Part shown: positions 16,506 through 24,719 of the stretch, piece by piece | How the letters are laid out: every line of letters begins with the position of its first letter | Position numbering within the stretch: position 1 is the first letter of the stretch | IMG/VR virus record: IMGVR_UViG_3300047483_000436 | Span: 1 to 42,097 of that record | Source: a virus | Length of the DNA: 42,097 nt | Reading direction: 5' to 3' (one strand) | Translations under genes and position numbers: made by a program | Notes under the pieces: generated by a model | Databases searched by the model: none | What the model was told of the DNA's origin: nothing | The model's input: only the letters and a program-made list of their open reading frames with translations

Positions 16506-16685
16506 TTACGATAAATCTACTATTTCTTGTATAGTTTCTAAACCCTTTTGCACTTCTTTCAAATATTGTTCAGCCATTTGTGCATCGGCAGGTCTTTGTC
16601 CTGTTAACATTTCTTGAACAATTTTAACTCTTTGTTGAAGTGATATCATAGTATTATCAATTCGTTGTTTGTAAACATCTTTCAT
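16506..16685 (-). CDS. Small helical protein (59 aa)
   Basis: ATG 16685 to TAA 16506 encodes 59 residues starting MKDVYKQRIDNTMISLQQR. It is one or two amphipathic helices, likely a coiled coil, with no known family. It is the first gene after the terminator at 16725-16748 and is 1 nt from the membrane coiled-coil protein, with which it may interact. Confidence 0.6.
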   Translation of the reverse strand: MKDVYKQRIDNTMISLQQRVKIVQEMLTGQRPADAQMAEQYLKEVQKGLETIQEIVDLS

Positions 16686-16722
16686 AATTATATATTTTAG
16701 TGTATAGTAATAAATATTAGGA

Positions 16723-16739
16723 TATAAAAAAAGGGAGTT
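16723..16739. repeat. 17-bp direct repeat, left copy
   Basis: TATAAAAAAAGGGAGTT here is identical, in the same orientation, to 24703-24719. Both copies form one arm and the T-tract of a terminator, and together they bound the 8-kb modification cassette. Confidence 0.8.
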
Positions 16740-16748
16740 TTAACTCCC
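16725..16748 (-). terminator. Terminator closing the modification cassette
   Basis: Minus strand GGGAGTT, 2-nt loop, AACTCCC, then seven T. It lies 6 nt after the stop of the last cassette gene. Confidence 0.85.
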
Positions 16749-16754
16749 GTGATT

Positions 16755-17402
16755 TTATATTATACTTTTGAATTTAGGTTCACCCTCATTCAATCTAATT
16801 TTACATAAATCAGAATATACATAATCATTATAAAATGAATCGTTTAATTCTATATCTAAATACGCAAACATATCAATGATTTTACTTTTATCTTTTTTTA
16901 TAAAAATATCTTCAAAATAATACAACGGATATCCTTTAGTGGAAAACTGATGCATCATATTAGATTCGGTTAGCAATACGTTTTTACTATTTTGTATTTC
17001 ATCTGATGTGGTTATTGATAAATCGTAAAATTGTTTTTTCTGCCAACTATGAATATCATCTTGTTTCATATGATATGTCAAACTTTCACTTTGGGAATCT
17101 TTATCTATCCTATCCAATAAAATTATTTTTTCAAAATAATTAAAAAACCAATCCCAATATACATCTTCATTATCTAATAAACTTTTTGGTTTTTGAGCTT
17201 TACTAACAAAAGTCTTAATGAAAATATTTTTTTTGTTTTCAAAAAAATCTAAATCATAGGTTGGTTTACTTATTTTATCTCTCCAATAATTATTGAATGG
17301 CTCGGAAATACAAATGTGATTTTTTTTACTTAAATGGGCTTCGATTAAATGATATAAACTTGTAGAACCACTTCGTGCACTTGTTAGTATTGCAATTCTC
17401 AT
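16755..17402 (-). CDS. Sulfotransferase-like protein
   Basis: 215 aa. The N terminus MRIAILTSARSGSTSLYHLI matches the sulfotransferase 5'-phosphosulfate-binding loop (TxxRSGST). KIILLDRIDKDSQS near 90-105 stands where the family has its 3'-phosphate-binding Arg/Ser. Such enzymes move sulfate from PAPS to a hydroxyl or amine on sugars, proteins or lipids. It is shorter than most, so activity is likely but not certain. Last gene of the cassette; its ATG overlaps the preceding oxygenase gene (ATGA). It ends FKSII, the shared cassette tail. Confidence 0.7.
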   Translation of the reverse strand: MRIAILTSARSGSTSLYHLIEAHLSKKNHICISEPFNNYWRDKISKPTYDLDFFENKKNIFIKTFVSKAQKPKSLLDNEDVYWDWFFNYFEKIILLDRIDKDSQSESLTYHMKQDDIHSWQKKQFYDLSITTSDEIQNSKNVLLTESNMMHQFSTKGYPLYYFEDIFIKKDKSKIIDMFAYLDIELNDSFYNDYVYSDLCKIRLNEGEPKFKSII

Positions 17403-17965
17403 AATAAAGTTTTATTAATTTTTAATTTAGGATAATTGAAATCAGTTTCAGTCATCCATACGTTCAACGCATATCGTTTACCATTTGTTACTGGTAAAAC
17501 TCCATGATATGTCTGCATTCCATTAAATGAAATTGCATCTCCCAATTTTAAATCAAACGTTTCTATATCATCTAAATTTTCAAAATGAATTGCAGGAGAT
17601 TTACTATTAGATAGTGCAAATTGACCACCATCAAATCCTTCAGATAATACGATGACGGTAGTTAATTCACTTGTTTTATCTTTATGTAGATTAAGATATC
17701 TACCATCGTAGTAAGAGGTTAAACTAATATTAAAATTTTTTAATTTAAAATCTGTGTAGTTAAACCATAGTGTAAATTCGTTATTTGAAAATTTATTATT
17801 TAATAAATCAATTATTTCTAATTTAAAATTATCATCATAGATTCTTCTGCAATCCCAAGAGTTAGATAAATTATATGAAAATGGTTCACCATACTTCATA
17901 CAAAAATCAATTATAGTATCGGCTTTTGTTTTATCACAAAAATTGGTGTTTATATTGTAATTCAT
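17399..17965 (-). CDS. 2-oxoglutarate/Fe(II)-dependent oxygenase
   Basis: 188 aa. Facial triad H94-K-D96 (NLHKDKTSE), H154 (QTYHGVLPV) and Arg197-equivalent R164 (GKRYALNVW), with the usual GFDGGQFAL turn. Prolyl-hydroxylase-like type. Part of the cassette, coupled to the sulfotransferase by an ATGA overlap. Target unknown; a hydroxylated side chain made here could be the acceptor of a later sulfation, which is inference. Ends NKTLL, the cassette tail. Confidence 0.83.
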   Translation of the reverse strand: MNYNINTNFCDKTKADTIIDFCMKYGEPFSYNLSNSWDCRRIYDDNFKLEIIDLLNNKFSNNEFTLWFNYTDFKLKNFNISLTSYYDGRYLNLHKDKTSELTTVIVLSEGFDGGQFALSNSKSPAIHFENLDDIETFDLKLGDAISFNGMQTYHGVLPVTNGKRYALNVWMTETDFNYPKLKINKTLL

Positions 17966-17978
17966 ATCAATTTAGATA

Positions 17979-18674
17979 TTAAAATAGTTTATTTACTATT
18001 TTAGATTTAACCAATTCATATTTTTCTTCACTAAACATTTCTGGCTTAAAATTTACTTCGGTTTCTGATATGTAATTATGACCTGATATTTTATATGGAG
18101 TATTCATATAGAAATTGAATATCTCATCCCAATAGGTAATCGATGGTATTGTATTATTTATACCTTTTATTTGTCTTATTAGTCCAGATGGTTTGTTATA
18201 TACAATAACGATATGGGAACTATTTGAATCTTTAGTATTTTCACGTAACTCTATTAAGGTATTATCATAATTACATCTACCACAATTTCTCATACGTGCA
18301 ATCATTTCAATTGAATGATAGGTGTTCAATTCAACCCAATAATATCCAATATTATCAATTCTACTATCTAATAAAATCTTATTAGTTTCAATATAATTAT
18401 GGGGTGAATAACTATTACAATATTCTGTAATGTATTCACCCCATAATCGTTGGATTGTTTGTATAGTGGTTTTATTTAAAATACTCCAATCGGAGTTTAA
18501 TACCATTTCTACATAATTTGCTACATCATAAACAATACATTTTAATGTAGAATCACTATGTTTTCTAATAATATTACCATAATCTATTTCTATTTTTGAT
18601 AATAATATAGAACCAATGGTATCACCCAGAATACTATCAACTATTTTTAATTGATGTAATCTAGATGAAGCCAT
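17979..18674 (-). CDS. Unknown cassette protein with RNCGRC motif
   Basis: 231 aa, no signal or membrane segment. The only marked motif is MIARMRNCGRCNYDNTLIEL (124-143), followed by HIVIVYN and LIRQIKGINNTIP, a pattern that looks like an enzyme active-site block but fits no family I can name. It overlaps the 46-aa gene by one nucleotide (TAATG). The C terminus, NKLF, is a loose variant of the cassette tail. It could be a partner or processing factor for the neighbouring Hint protein; this rests on position only. Confidence 0.6.
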   Translation of the reverse strand: MASSRLHQLKIVDSILGDTIGSILLSKIEIDYGNIIRKHSDSTLKCIVYDVANYVEMVLNSDWSILNKTTIQTIQRLWGEYITEYCNSYSPHNYIETNKILLDSRIDNIGYYWVELNTYHSIEMIARMRNCGRCNYDNTLIELRENTKDSNSSHIVIVYNKPSGLIRQIKGINNTIPSITYWDEIFNFYMNTPYKISGHNYISETEVNFKPEMFSEEKYELVKSKIVNKLF

Positions 18675-18814
18675 TAAGATAAATGCTTTTCTTTAATTTT
18701 AGTTACAACTTCACCAATTGCACTTGCAAGTTTTACTTTTAACTCACTTGTTAATGGGGAGATGTTAGCTTTAATTACTGAAGCCGGTCTATGTGTTTTG
18801 ATTATAGTTGCCAT
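18674..18814 (-). CDS. 46-aa peptide of the modification cassette
   Basis: ATG 18814 to TAA 18674 encodes 46 residues: MATIIKTHRPASVIKANISP, then a Lys-rich amphipathic helix ending KIKEKHLS. No Cys, no signal peptide. It sits directly after the Hint-domain gene and is coupled to the 231-aa gene through a shared TAATG. Size and place would suit a small substrate or chaperone, but nothing in the sequence shows that. Confidence 0.55.
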   Translation of the reverse strand: MATIIKTHRPASVIKANISPLTSELKVKLASAIGEVVTKIKEKHLS

Positions 18815-18843
18815 TGTTGTTTTATATTTTTTAATTATTAATA

Positions 18844-20331
18844 TTATGCTTTTTCAAATCCACCACCACCACAGCCACAATATGATGAGTTACAGAAGTA
18901 ACCACAATAGTTCCAAGGACACCAGCAGGTGTTGTGCATCACACTAAATAATCCATCACCAACATCTACTAAAAATAAATCCGATGGTTCGAAATCCAAA
19001 CTATAAATAGTCGTTTGAGCATGTTCCATTTCTAATGATGTAATTGCTATTGTAGATAATTGGTTTGTAGATGAATCAGTTACAACCAATTTATCACCCA
19101 CAACTAAATTATTTACTTTCTCAAATCTAGTCTTATCTGAATCGTTTTCTTCTATAAAGTATGTACAAGATGGTGCATCTGTCCATGTTTTACCATCTTC
19201 TAATGTAATTCTTACATAAATAGTATCGATAGATGATGAATATACATTTGATAAACTGGATGATTCTGCAGTTAGGGTTTCATTTGCTTGTGGTAATGTA
19301 GTTTCCCAACCATAAGTTTCCAAAAGAGTTTGGTCGAATGCAGCTGCATTGTTACCATGTATATCTTGGAAATTTATAGATTTTATATAATCACCTAATT
19401 TTAAATTATCCACATCCACCAATGAACCAGTATAATCTAAAATAACCGAATCACTATCGGTGTGGTATTCATTAGTATATTCTCTTGTAATTGGCTTAGA
19501 AATATATTTTATTCTACTTTTTTGATTTAATCTTTTAGTATCGGCTACAAATTCATCAGTTGTAAAACTCATTGGAATTAGCGTACTTTGCTTGTATCCA
19601 CCTAAGTTAATCACATCTAATTCAGAACCATATATAATATCAATACTACGAATAATAGAATATCTACCATCTACAATATTTTCATCAGAGTAAACAAATT
19701 CTTGAACTAAATAATCAGAACCTAATTCATTTTTTAATTCAGTTAATTCTGAAATATCATCTAATTTGTATAAAGCAGGATATAAATTCAAATCATACGA
19801 TGGTGCGTTTGCCTTAACTAATACGTTTGGTGCAGATGGAATCGATGTATCTAAATTAGTAAACTCATCCATTTGCAATGATACACCACTAAAATATGTA
19901 GCAGGAATGTGAGCAGAACCACTCATTAAATTGAAGAATTCAAATTTATTAGCACAATAGGTTTCATCTACCAATGCAGTAGTATCATACGATTGTCTTA
20001 ATATAAATTTATTAGGTGCATCTTCGATATAAGGAACTGTCACCGAATTTACTGGAACTGGATATTCTGTAAATCCTATATTATTTTCAGCACATTTTTC
20101 TTTTAAAATTTCTTTAAATTTAAATGGCTCTACAAGTGGAGTATAGGCATCTACCTCTGTCCATATAAAATGAAATTCATTTATATTGTTAGATGTTAAA
20201 ACATCAAATAATGCGGTATAGTCTAATAAATCGGCACCTTGATTATAAATGGTTGTATTTGTATTTATTTCTAAAAACTTAACATTTCCATTCTTTTCCA
20301 ATAAATCGCTACCTATAATAGTTGCTTTCAT
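18844..20331 (-). CDS. Hint-domain protein with cysteine-rich C-terminal tail
   Basis: 495 aa. Residues 1-280 have LEINTNTTIYN (20-30), FILRQSYDTTALVDE (109-123), VLVKANAPSY (170-179) and YLVQEF (207-212), reminiscent of an ATP-grasp enzyme but with the ExN motif at the wrong end, so that call is weak. Residues 290-467 read as a Hint (intein/hedgehog) domain: DSVILDYTGSLVDVDNLKLGD (block A; His290 where the nucleophilic Cys should be), NLVVGDKLVV, and the end DLFLVDV...FSVMHN with His466-Asn467. After it come Thr468 and a 28-residue tail with Cys469, 471, 476, 480, 485 and 487, two Trp and a GGGG run. The loss of Cys1 with His-Asn-Thr kept suggests C-terminal cleavage without splicing. An AAGGA lies 5 nt before the ATG. 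Confidence 0.65.
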   Translation of the reverse strand: MKATIIGSDLLEKNGNVKFLEINTNTTIYNQGADLLDYTALFDVLTSNNINEFHFIWTEVDAYTPLVEPFKFKEILKEKCAENNIGFTEYPVPVNSVTVPYIEDAPNKFILRQSYDTTALVDETYCANKFEFFNLMSGSAHIPATYFSGVSLQMDEFTNLDTSIPSAPNVLVKANAPSYDLNLYPALYKLDDISELTELKNELGSDYLVQEFVYSDENIVDGRYSIIRSIDIIYGSELDVINLGGYKQSTLIPMSFTTDEFVADTKRLNQKSRIKYISKPITREYTNEYHTDSDSVILDYTGSLVDVDNLKLGDYIKSINFQDIHGNNAAAFDQTLLETYGWETTLPQANETLTAESSSLSNVYSSSIDTIYVRITLEDGKTWTDAPSCTYFIEENDSDKTRFEKVNNLVVGDKLVVTDSSTNQLSTIAITSLEMEHAQTTIYSLDFEPSDLFLVDVGDGLFSVMHNTCWCPWNYCGYFCNSSYCGCGGGGFEKA

Positions 20332-20377
20332 AAAATCCTTATATTTGTTTAATATTCTTCTATAAATATATCATTAT

Positions 20378-20665
20378 TTAAATTATAGTATTTTTATTTT
20401 TAGTTTTAATTATATCTAAATACTTAGAATCCACATTTTCCCATTTTTTTTGAGTGCATGGGTTAAACATAGTTGAAAATACTTTTTTATTCAACGGACA
20501 CCCACAATCTGAACAATATGCAGACCACTTTATTCCCTTCAAAACTTCTTTTCTAAAATCACACCCCAGACATACATCCAATCTGTCCTTTGCTAATAAT
20601 TCTTGAGTATCGGTTGGATTTGCTGATATTTTCCATGCCTCAAATATTTCTTTGTAATCAATCAT
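20378..20665 (-). CDS. Small zinc-ribbon-like protein
   Basis: 95 aa. Cysteines pair as CLGCDFRK (32-39), CSDCGCPL (51-58) and a later NPCTQKKW, the pattern of a treble-clef or ribbon zinc protein often found near phage oxygenase genes. The 86-aa protein at 39250-39510 uses the same plan (CDNC, GCGC, CPLGKW). Role unknown. It ends KNTII, the cassette tail, and starts 4 nt after the upstream sulfotransferase-like gene. Confidence 0.7.
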   Translation of the reverse strand: MIDYKEIFEAWKISANPTDTQELLAKDRLDVCLGCDFRKEVLKGIKWSAYCSDCGCPLNKKVFSTMFNPCTQKKWENVDSKYLDIIKTKNKNTII

Positions 20666-20669
20666 AATG

Positions 20670-21428
20670 TTATATTAAGGTGTTGGTAGATTTTGGTAAA
20701 TCATAATAATCATAAATATCGTTATATTTACTTATGAACTTATCATCTAAGATGATATTACATTCAATATGTTTACTAGAATTTGCTGATTCTAATTTGA
20801 ATGGTTTATCTACTTTTTCAGAAACCCAATTTTCTAACTCATTGATTTTAGCAAAATCAAACCAAATAATATTTGAATCATTATTTGTCCAATATGAAAT
20901 TGGTGTCAATAATATATCAATCATATTAATCGCATATCCAAATATAGTTTGTTCCCAATTGATAATATCTACTTTCTTATCGATTAATTTTAAATCAATT
21001 AAATATTGACCGATGACATCCCATCTTTGTTTTTTATTAATTATATCGGATGTAGTAAAAAAGAATAACTCATCTAATGTAAGTTTTGAAAATGCATCAT
21101 AAATTTTAGGATAACCACTTCTTTTTAAATCAAACAAAATGTGTTTATATAATGAATAAAATCTTTCATGTCTATTTCTCTTAACTGCAATTACTGGATA
21201 TGTTGTTCCAAATTTAGATTGTAAATCAATAATGGATTCGTGAGCATGATATATGTGATTCATTAAATTAGATTTGTCAATTGATTTGAAATCAACCTCA
21301 TCATTTAATGGTATTAATGTATTAGTATATGTTTGGACGTTTAAATCAGATATAAGACAAGAATAGTGGAATGCAGTTGATGCACAACGTGGTAGGCTTA
21401 GATATATAAATTTATTATCTACTAACAT
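20670..21428 (-). CDS. Sulfotransferase-like protein, tandem copy 2
   Basis: 252 aa. PAPS-loop-like LSLPRCASTAF at 10-20, then KRNRHERFYSLYKHI, matching the RxxRxxxSxY 3'-phosphate site. A paralogue of the gene just upstream: the first 20 residues are identical and the ends agree (WFDF..I.ELE.WVS, KPFKLE, YDYYDLPKST), while the middle has diverged. It overlaps that copy by one nucleotide. Likely cytoplasmic sulfation of an unknown acceptor. Ends TNTLI. Confidence 0.72.
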   Translation of the reverse strand: MLVDNKFIYLSLPRCASTAFHYSCLISDLNVQTYTNTLIPLNDEVDFKSIDKSNLMNHIYHAHESIIDLQSKFGTTYPVIAVKRNRHERFYSLYKHILFDLKRSGYPKIYDAFSKLTLDELFFFTTSDIINKKQRWDVIGQYLIDLKLIDKKVDIINWEQTIFGYAINMIDILLTPISYWTNNDSNIIWFDFAKINELENWVSEKVDKPFKLESANSSKHIECNIILDDKFISKYNDIYDYYDLPKSTNTLI

Positions 21429-22153
21429 TATATTAAAGTTTTTGTTGATTTTGGTAAATCATAATAATCATAAATCTTGTCATATCGTTGTATAAAGTCA
21501 TCATTTACTCTCAACTTAGATTTATAATTAACACTAGATCCAAAGTTTTCTAATTTAAATGGTTTATTTAATTTAATACTTACCCATTCTTCTAATTCAG
21601 ATAAATTATTAAAATCAAACCATTTTATATCTGAATCATTATTGTGATATACATACAATGGTGAAAACATTGGTAAGAATAGCGATTCTATATGTTTATC
21701 ATATTCAGTAAATCCTAACTTATTTAAAAAAGTATTAACCAATTTTATTCTACTATCAACATTTGTTAAATCAATACTATTATAAAATAATATATCAGAC
21801 ACATCTAATTCTAAAAGTTTACTATGTAATTCAATATGATTATTTCTGTATAGTTCACCGATTATATGATTAAAATATGAAATAAATCTATCGTGTCGAT
21901 TTCGTTTAACTGATATGATTTCGTACTCATTTCCAAACTTAGTTTTTAAAGATTTGATTGTTTCATGAAAATGATTTATATTATAAACTAACTCCATGTT
22001 ACTCATTGATTTGAAATCAATATTGTCATACATATTGTCATGAGTATTTTGAGCGTGTTCAATTTTTATATTATTTCTAATACATGAAATAAAAAAAGCA
22101 GTGGATGCACAACGTGGTAGACTCAGATATATAAATTTATTATCTACTAACAT
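21428..22153 (-). CDS. Sulfotransferase-like protein, tandem copy 1
   Basis: 241 aa. Same motifs as its neighbour: LSLPRCASTAF (10-20) and KRNRHDRFISYFNHI, the phosphosulfate- and 3'-phosphate-binding sites. Tandem duplication with diverged middle parts suggests two acceptors for one chemistry. Joined by single-nucleotide TAATG overlaps to the oxygenase gene before and the second copy after. Ends TKTLI, the cassette tail. Confidence 0.72.
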   Translation of the reverse strand: MLVDNKFIYLSLPRCASTAFFISCIRNNIKIEHAQNTHDNMYDNIDFKSMSNMELVYNINHFHETIKSLKTKFGNEYEIISVKRNRHDRFISYFNHIIGELYRNNHIELHSKLLELDVSDILFYNSIDLTNVDSRIKLVNTFLNKLGFTEYDKHIESLFLPMFSPLYVYHNNDSDIKWFDFNNLSELEEWVSIKLNKPFKLENFGSSVNYKSKLRVNDDFIQRYDKIYDYYDLPKSTKTLI

Positions 22154-22806
22154 TAGATTAGTGATTTTTGTTTTTTAATAAAACTAAATCCTACATTTCC
22201 TGCCATCACAATTCTATCTATTGTGGAATTCAGAGCAGCTTGAGGAGCATGTGGCATATCAGCTTCCATAATAATTAAATCATCTTCTTCAGGTCTAATC
22301 CAATATTCTTTTTCATTTTTACCTTTAAAATATAAAACACCATCATCATCATTCATTACATCTGGCATCTGAATATAATAAACATAGGTATAATGTGGAA
22401 CGAATGAATTAAATTTTTTATTTAACTCGGTATGCACATGGTATTTACTTACACCATCAATCTCATTGTGTTTGAGTTCTATCTGCACGGGGTTTTTACA
22501 ACGAACTACATTAACCCACGCATCGGTGTTTATTTTATTATATTCTATATTTTTTTCACTATACAATTCTTTACACTCACGTATTCCAGCGTAAACCAAT
22601 TCGTCTAATTTTGTTTTTATTTTAAAATCACCTATAAAATCTAAATCACCATCCCACTCTTTTTTATAAGCAAATGCATCATCTTTTGTTTCCGTTTGAG
22701 ATTCTATAACATGGTATGCTTCTTTTAAATGTATTTGTTTATCTACATTTTTATTTAACTTAGTTTTCCAAATATAAGTTTCATCATCAAAATATATTTT
22801 TTCCAT
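22153..22806 (-). CDS. 2-oxoglutarate/Fe(II)-dependent oxygenase, divergent type
   Basis: 217 aa. Possible facial triad H123/H125-T-E127 in KYHVHTELNK, H186 in MPHAPQA and R198 in STIDRIVMAG. This is the longer phage oxygenase branch in which the acidic ligand follows HxHxE rather than HxD, so metal ligands are less sure than in the other copies. It lies between the halogenase (1 nt gap) and a sulfotransferase gene. Ends QKSLI, the cassette tail. Confidence 0.7.
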   Translation of the reverse strand: MEKIYFDDETYIWKTKLNKNVDKQIHLKEAYHVIESQTETKDDAFAYKKEWDGDLDFIGDFKIKTKLDELVYAGIRECKELYSEKNIEYNKINTDAWVNVVRCKNPVQIELKHNEIDGVSKYHVHTELNKKFNSFVPHYTYVYYIQMPDVMNDDDGVLYFKGKNEKEYWIRPEEDDLIIMEADMPHAPQAALNSTIDRIVMAGNVGFSFIKKQKSLI

Positions 22807-22807
22807 A

Positions 22808-24049
22808 TTATATCAATTCTATTTTATTTACTTTCTTATTTTTTTTAAATATTGTTTGATAATTGTTTACAAAGAAAGTTAATTCATTTGTGTTTACATT
22901 TTCTAACTCAAACGCATTAAGTAATTCTAAATCATTCTTAACTATTATTGAATTATTTTTATCTAATATTTTTTCTAATTTAGGTGGTATTGGCATTGAG
23001 GTGCAATCTTTCCAAAAAGGAGTATCATCTCGTTCACATAAATAATGATATCTAATGAAATTTAAATTTTGTTCATTTATTTGATAACACCATTTATTAT
23101 AATTATCTCTATGATTATCATCAAAATTTATATCAATCAATCGTTTTAACTGCATGATAGTTGACATTAATGATGTTGCTTCCAATGGTTCGATGAATCC
23201 ATATGATAATCCGATTGATATTGAATTACCTATCCAACTTTGTTTATGTGTTCCTGGGTTAAAATCAAATGTTTTCTGTATAGTAATTTCATGTCCTAAA
23301 TATTTTTCAACTTCTAATTTAGCATCTTCAATTGTTTTGTATTTGGTATTAAAAACATACCCACTACCCCATCTATGTTGTAACGGAATTCGAAACATCC
23401 AACCAGAATCCATAGATACCATTTCAGTATAACTTTTATCATTAAACGTATATATCTTATTCTGTGGTAAAAAGAATGTTATAGCTTTATTCATCATAAG
23501 GTATTTATCATAACTAATCCATTTTTCGTTATGAACACCATCGATTATTAATCTTGCAAATCCACTACAATCAAAAACAAAATCTAAATCAATTGAGTTA
23601 CCATCTTTTAAATTTAATTTTGTTACATTACCATTTGTGTGTAAAATATCATCAACTTCACCATCCACCCAATTTACCCCTCGAGATATCGCGATTTCTT
23701 TGAAGTATTCTGCAACTAATCGAGCATCAAAATGATATGCGTATGATTTAGTATGTTCGTTTGGAGATTCCCCAAAAAATAAATGTTTGGATAACTCATT
23801 TTTACCAGTCCAATTATACAAATGCAATCCTGTCTTAACCGTAGATTTTGTTCTATCAAAAAACTCTAATTGATTTATATCGAGTAGATTCAACATTTTA
23901 CCAAAATTAGAAGTGCCACCTTCGCCTGCACCCAATACCCCAATTTTAGAACTTTCTAATAACGTAACATTAGCACCTTTCCAAAATTTGTTTACTACTA
24001 ATGCAGTTAACCATCCGGCAGTCCCACCTCCAATTATTACTACTTTCAT
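22808..24049 (-). CDS. Flavin-dependent tryptophan halogenase family protein
   Basis: 413 aa. GGGTAGW (7-13) is the family FAD-binding motif. Lys72 in STVKTGLHLYNW is the candidate for the lysine that carries hypohalous acid to the substrate. The halogenase signature WxxxIP reads GWMFRIP (216-222), with Phe where the second Trp is common. GFIEPLEATSLMSTI follows near 290. Such enzymes chlorinate or brominate free or carrier-bound indoles with FADH2, which needs a flavin reductase not seen here. At 413 aa it is shorter than PrnA (~540) and like the short forms of marine phages and Caulobacter. The neighbouring Hint protein has a Trp-containing tail, a speculative substrate. Ends KIELI. Confidence 0.88.
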   Translation of the reverse strand: MKVVIIGGGTAGWLTALVVNKFWKGANVTLLESSKIGVLGAGEGGTSNFGKMLNLLDINQLEFFDRTKSTVKTGLHLYNWTGKNELSKHLFFGESPNEHTKSYAYHFDARLVAEYFKEIAISRGVNWVDGEVDDILHTNGNVTKLNLKDGNSIDLDFVFDCSGFARLIIDGVHNEKWISYDKYLMMNKAITFFLPQNKIYTFNDKSYTEMVSMDSGWMFRIPLQHRWGSGYVFNTKYKTIEDAKLEVEKYLGHEITIQKTFDFNPGTHKQSWIGNSISIGLSYGFIEPLEATSLMSTIMQLKRLIDINFDDNHRDNYNKWCYQINEQNLNFIRYHYLCERDDTPFWKDCTSMPIPPKLEKILDKNNSIIVKNDLELLNAFELENVNTNELTFFVNNYQTIFKKNKKVNKIELI

Positions 24050-24064
24050 ATTGATAAAATTATT

Positions 24065-24634
24065 TTAAATTATTGATTTTTTAATAACACTTCCAGGCCA
24101 GACATTTAATGAATAGCGAACACCATTGGTTAATTCATCAACGGAGTGCACTATATTAGAATCAAAAATAAAAATACTACCTGTCTTTTTAGGAACGGAA
24201 TTTTCTACATTATCTATTATGTATTTTATATCACCACCATCATATGAATCGTTTAATTGAAATATAGTAGTAATCGATGCACCATATTCTATTTCATGTA
24301 AATCGGCATGCCAATCTAAAAAATCATGTTTAGAATATTGATTGAATGAATATTTGGGTATATGTGAATACGTTAATCCATTAAATATTTTTAATTCATT
24401 TAACGTGTCAATTACTTTAGTTGAAATTTGCTGTATTAATGGGAGTTTCAATGAATCGTTTACCAAATAACACCCCATCCGTTTATTAGTATTTTCATTT
24501 ATAGCAGATTCAGTATAAACACCATTTACATATTTAGATGATGTCATTTTTTGTAATCCACTATCTTTACCAATTTGTATGATACTATCACACTCTTCTT
24601 GTGTTAAAAAATTATCTATAAAAAGTGTAAACAT
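24065..24634 (-). CDS. 2-oxoglutarate/Fe(II)-dependent oxygenase, first cassette gene
   Basis: 189 aa. Clean triad H109-A-D111 (LDWHADLHE), H163 (NIVHSVDE) and R173 (GVRYSLNVW), with YDGGDIKY before it: a prolyl-4-hydroxylase-like fold. It opens the cassette, about 65 nt after a TATAAATA sequence and 70 nt after the Hsp20 terminator. Ends IKKSII, the cassette tail. Confidence 0.85.
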   Translation of the reverse strand: MFTLFIDNFLTQEECDSIIQIGKDSGLQKMTSSKYVNGVYTESAINENTNKRMGCYLVNDSLKLPLIQQISTKVIDTLNELKIFNGLTYSHIPKYSFNQYSKHDFLDWHADLHEIEYGASITTIFQLNDSYDGGDIKYIIDNVENSVPKKTGSIFIFDSNIVHSVDELTNGVRYSLNVWPGSVIKKSII

Positions 24635-24698
24635 TGTATAACCGATTTTGTAAATTTTTATCTAAACCCATATGAGTATCTATTACTTATAAATACAT

Positions 24699-24706
24699 TA
24701 TTTATA
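24699..24706 (-). promoter_or_regulatory. Possible late promoter (TATAAATA)
   Basis: Minus strand TATAAATA, identical to the T4 late -10 element, directly after the T-tract of the upstream terminator and 65 nt before the first cassette ATG. The genome encodes a gp55-like sigma. The octamer also occurs inside genes (for example 9505 and 18155), so chance is possible. Confidence 0.35.
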
Positions 24707-24719
24707 AAAAAAGGGAGTT
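24703..24719. repeat. 17-bp direct repeat, right copy
   Basis: Identical in sequence and orientation to 16723-16739; the two bound the modification cassette. Confidence 0.8.
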
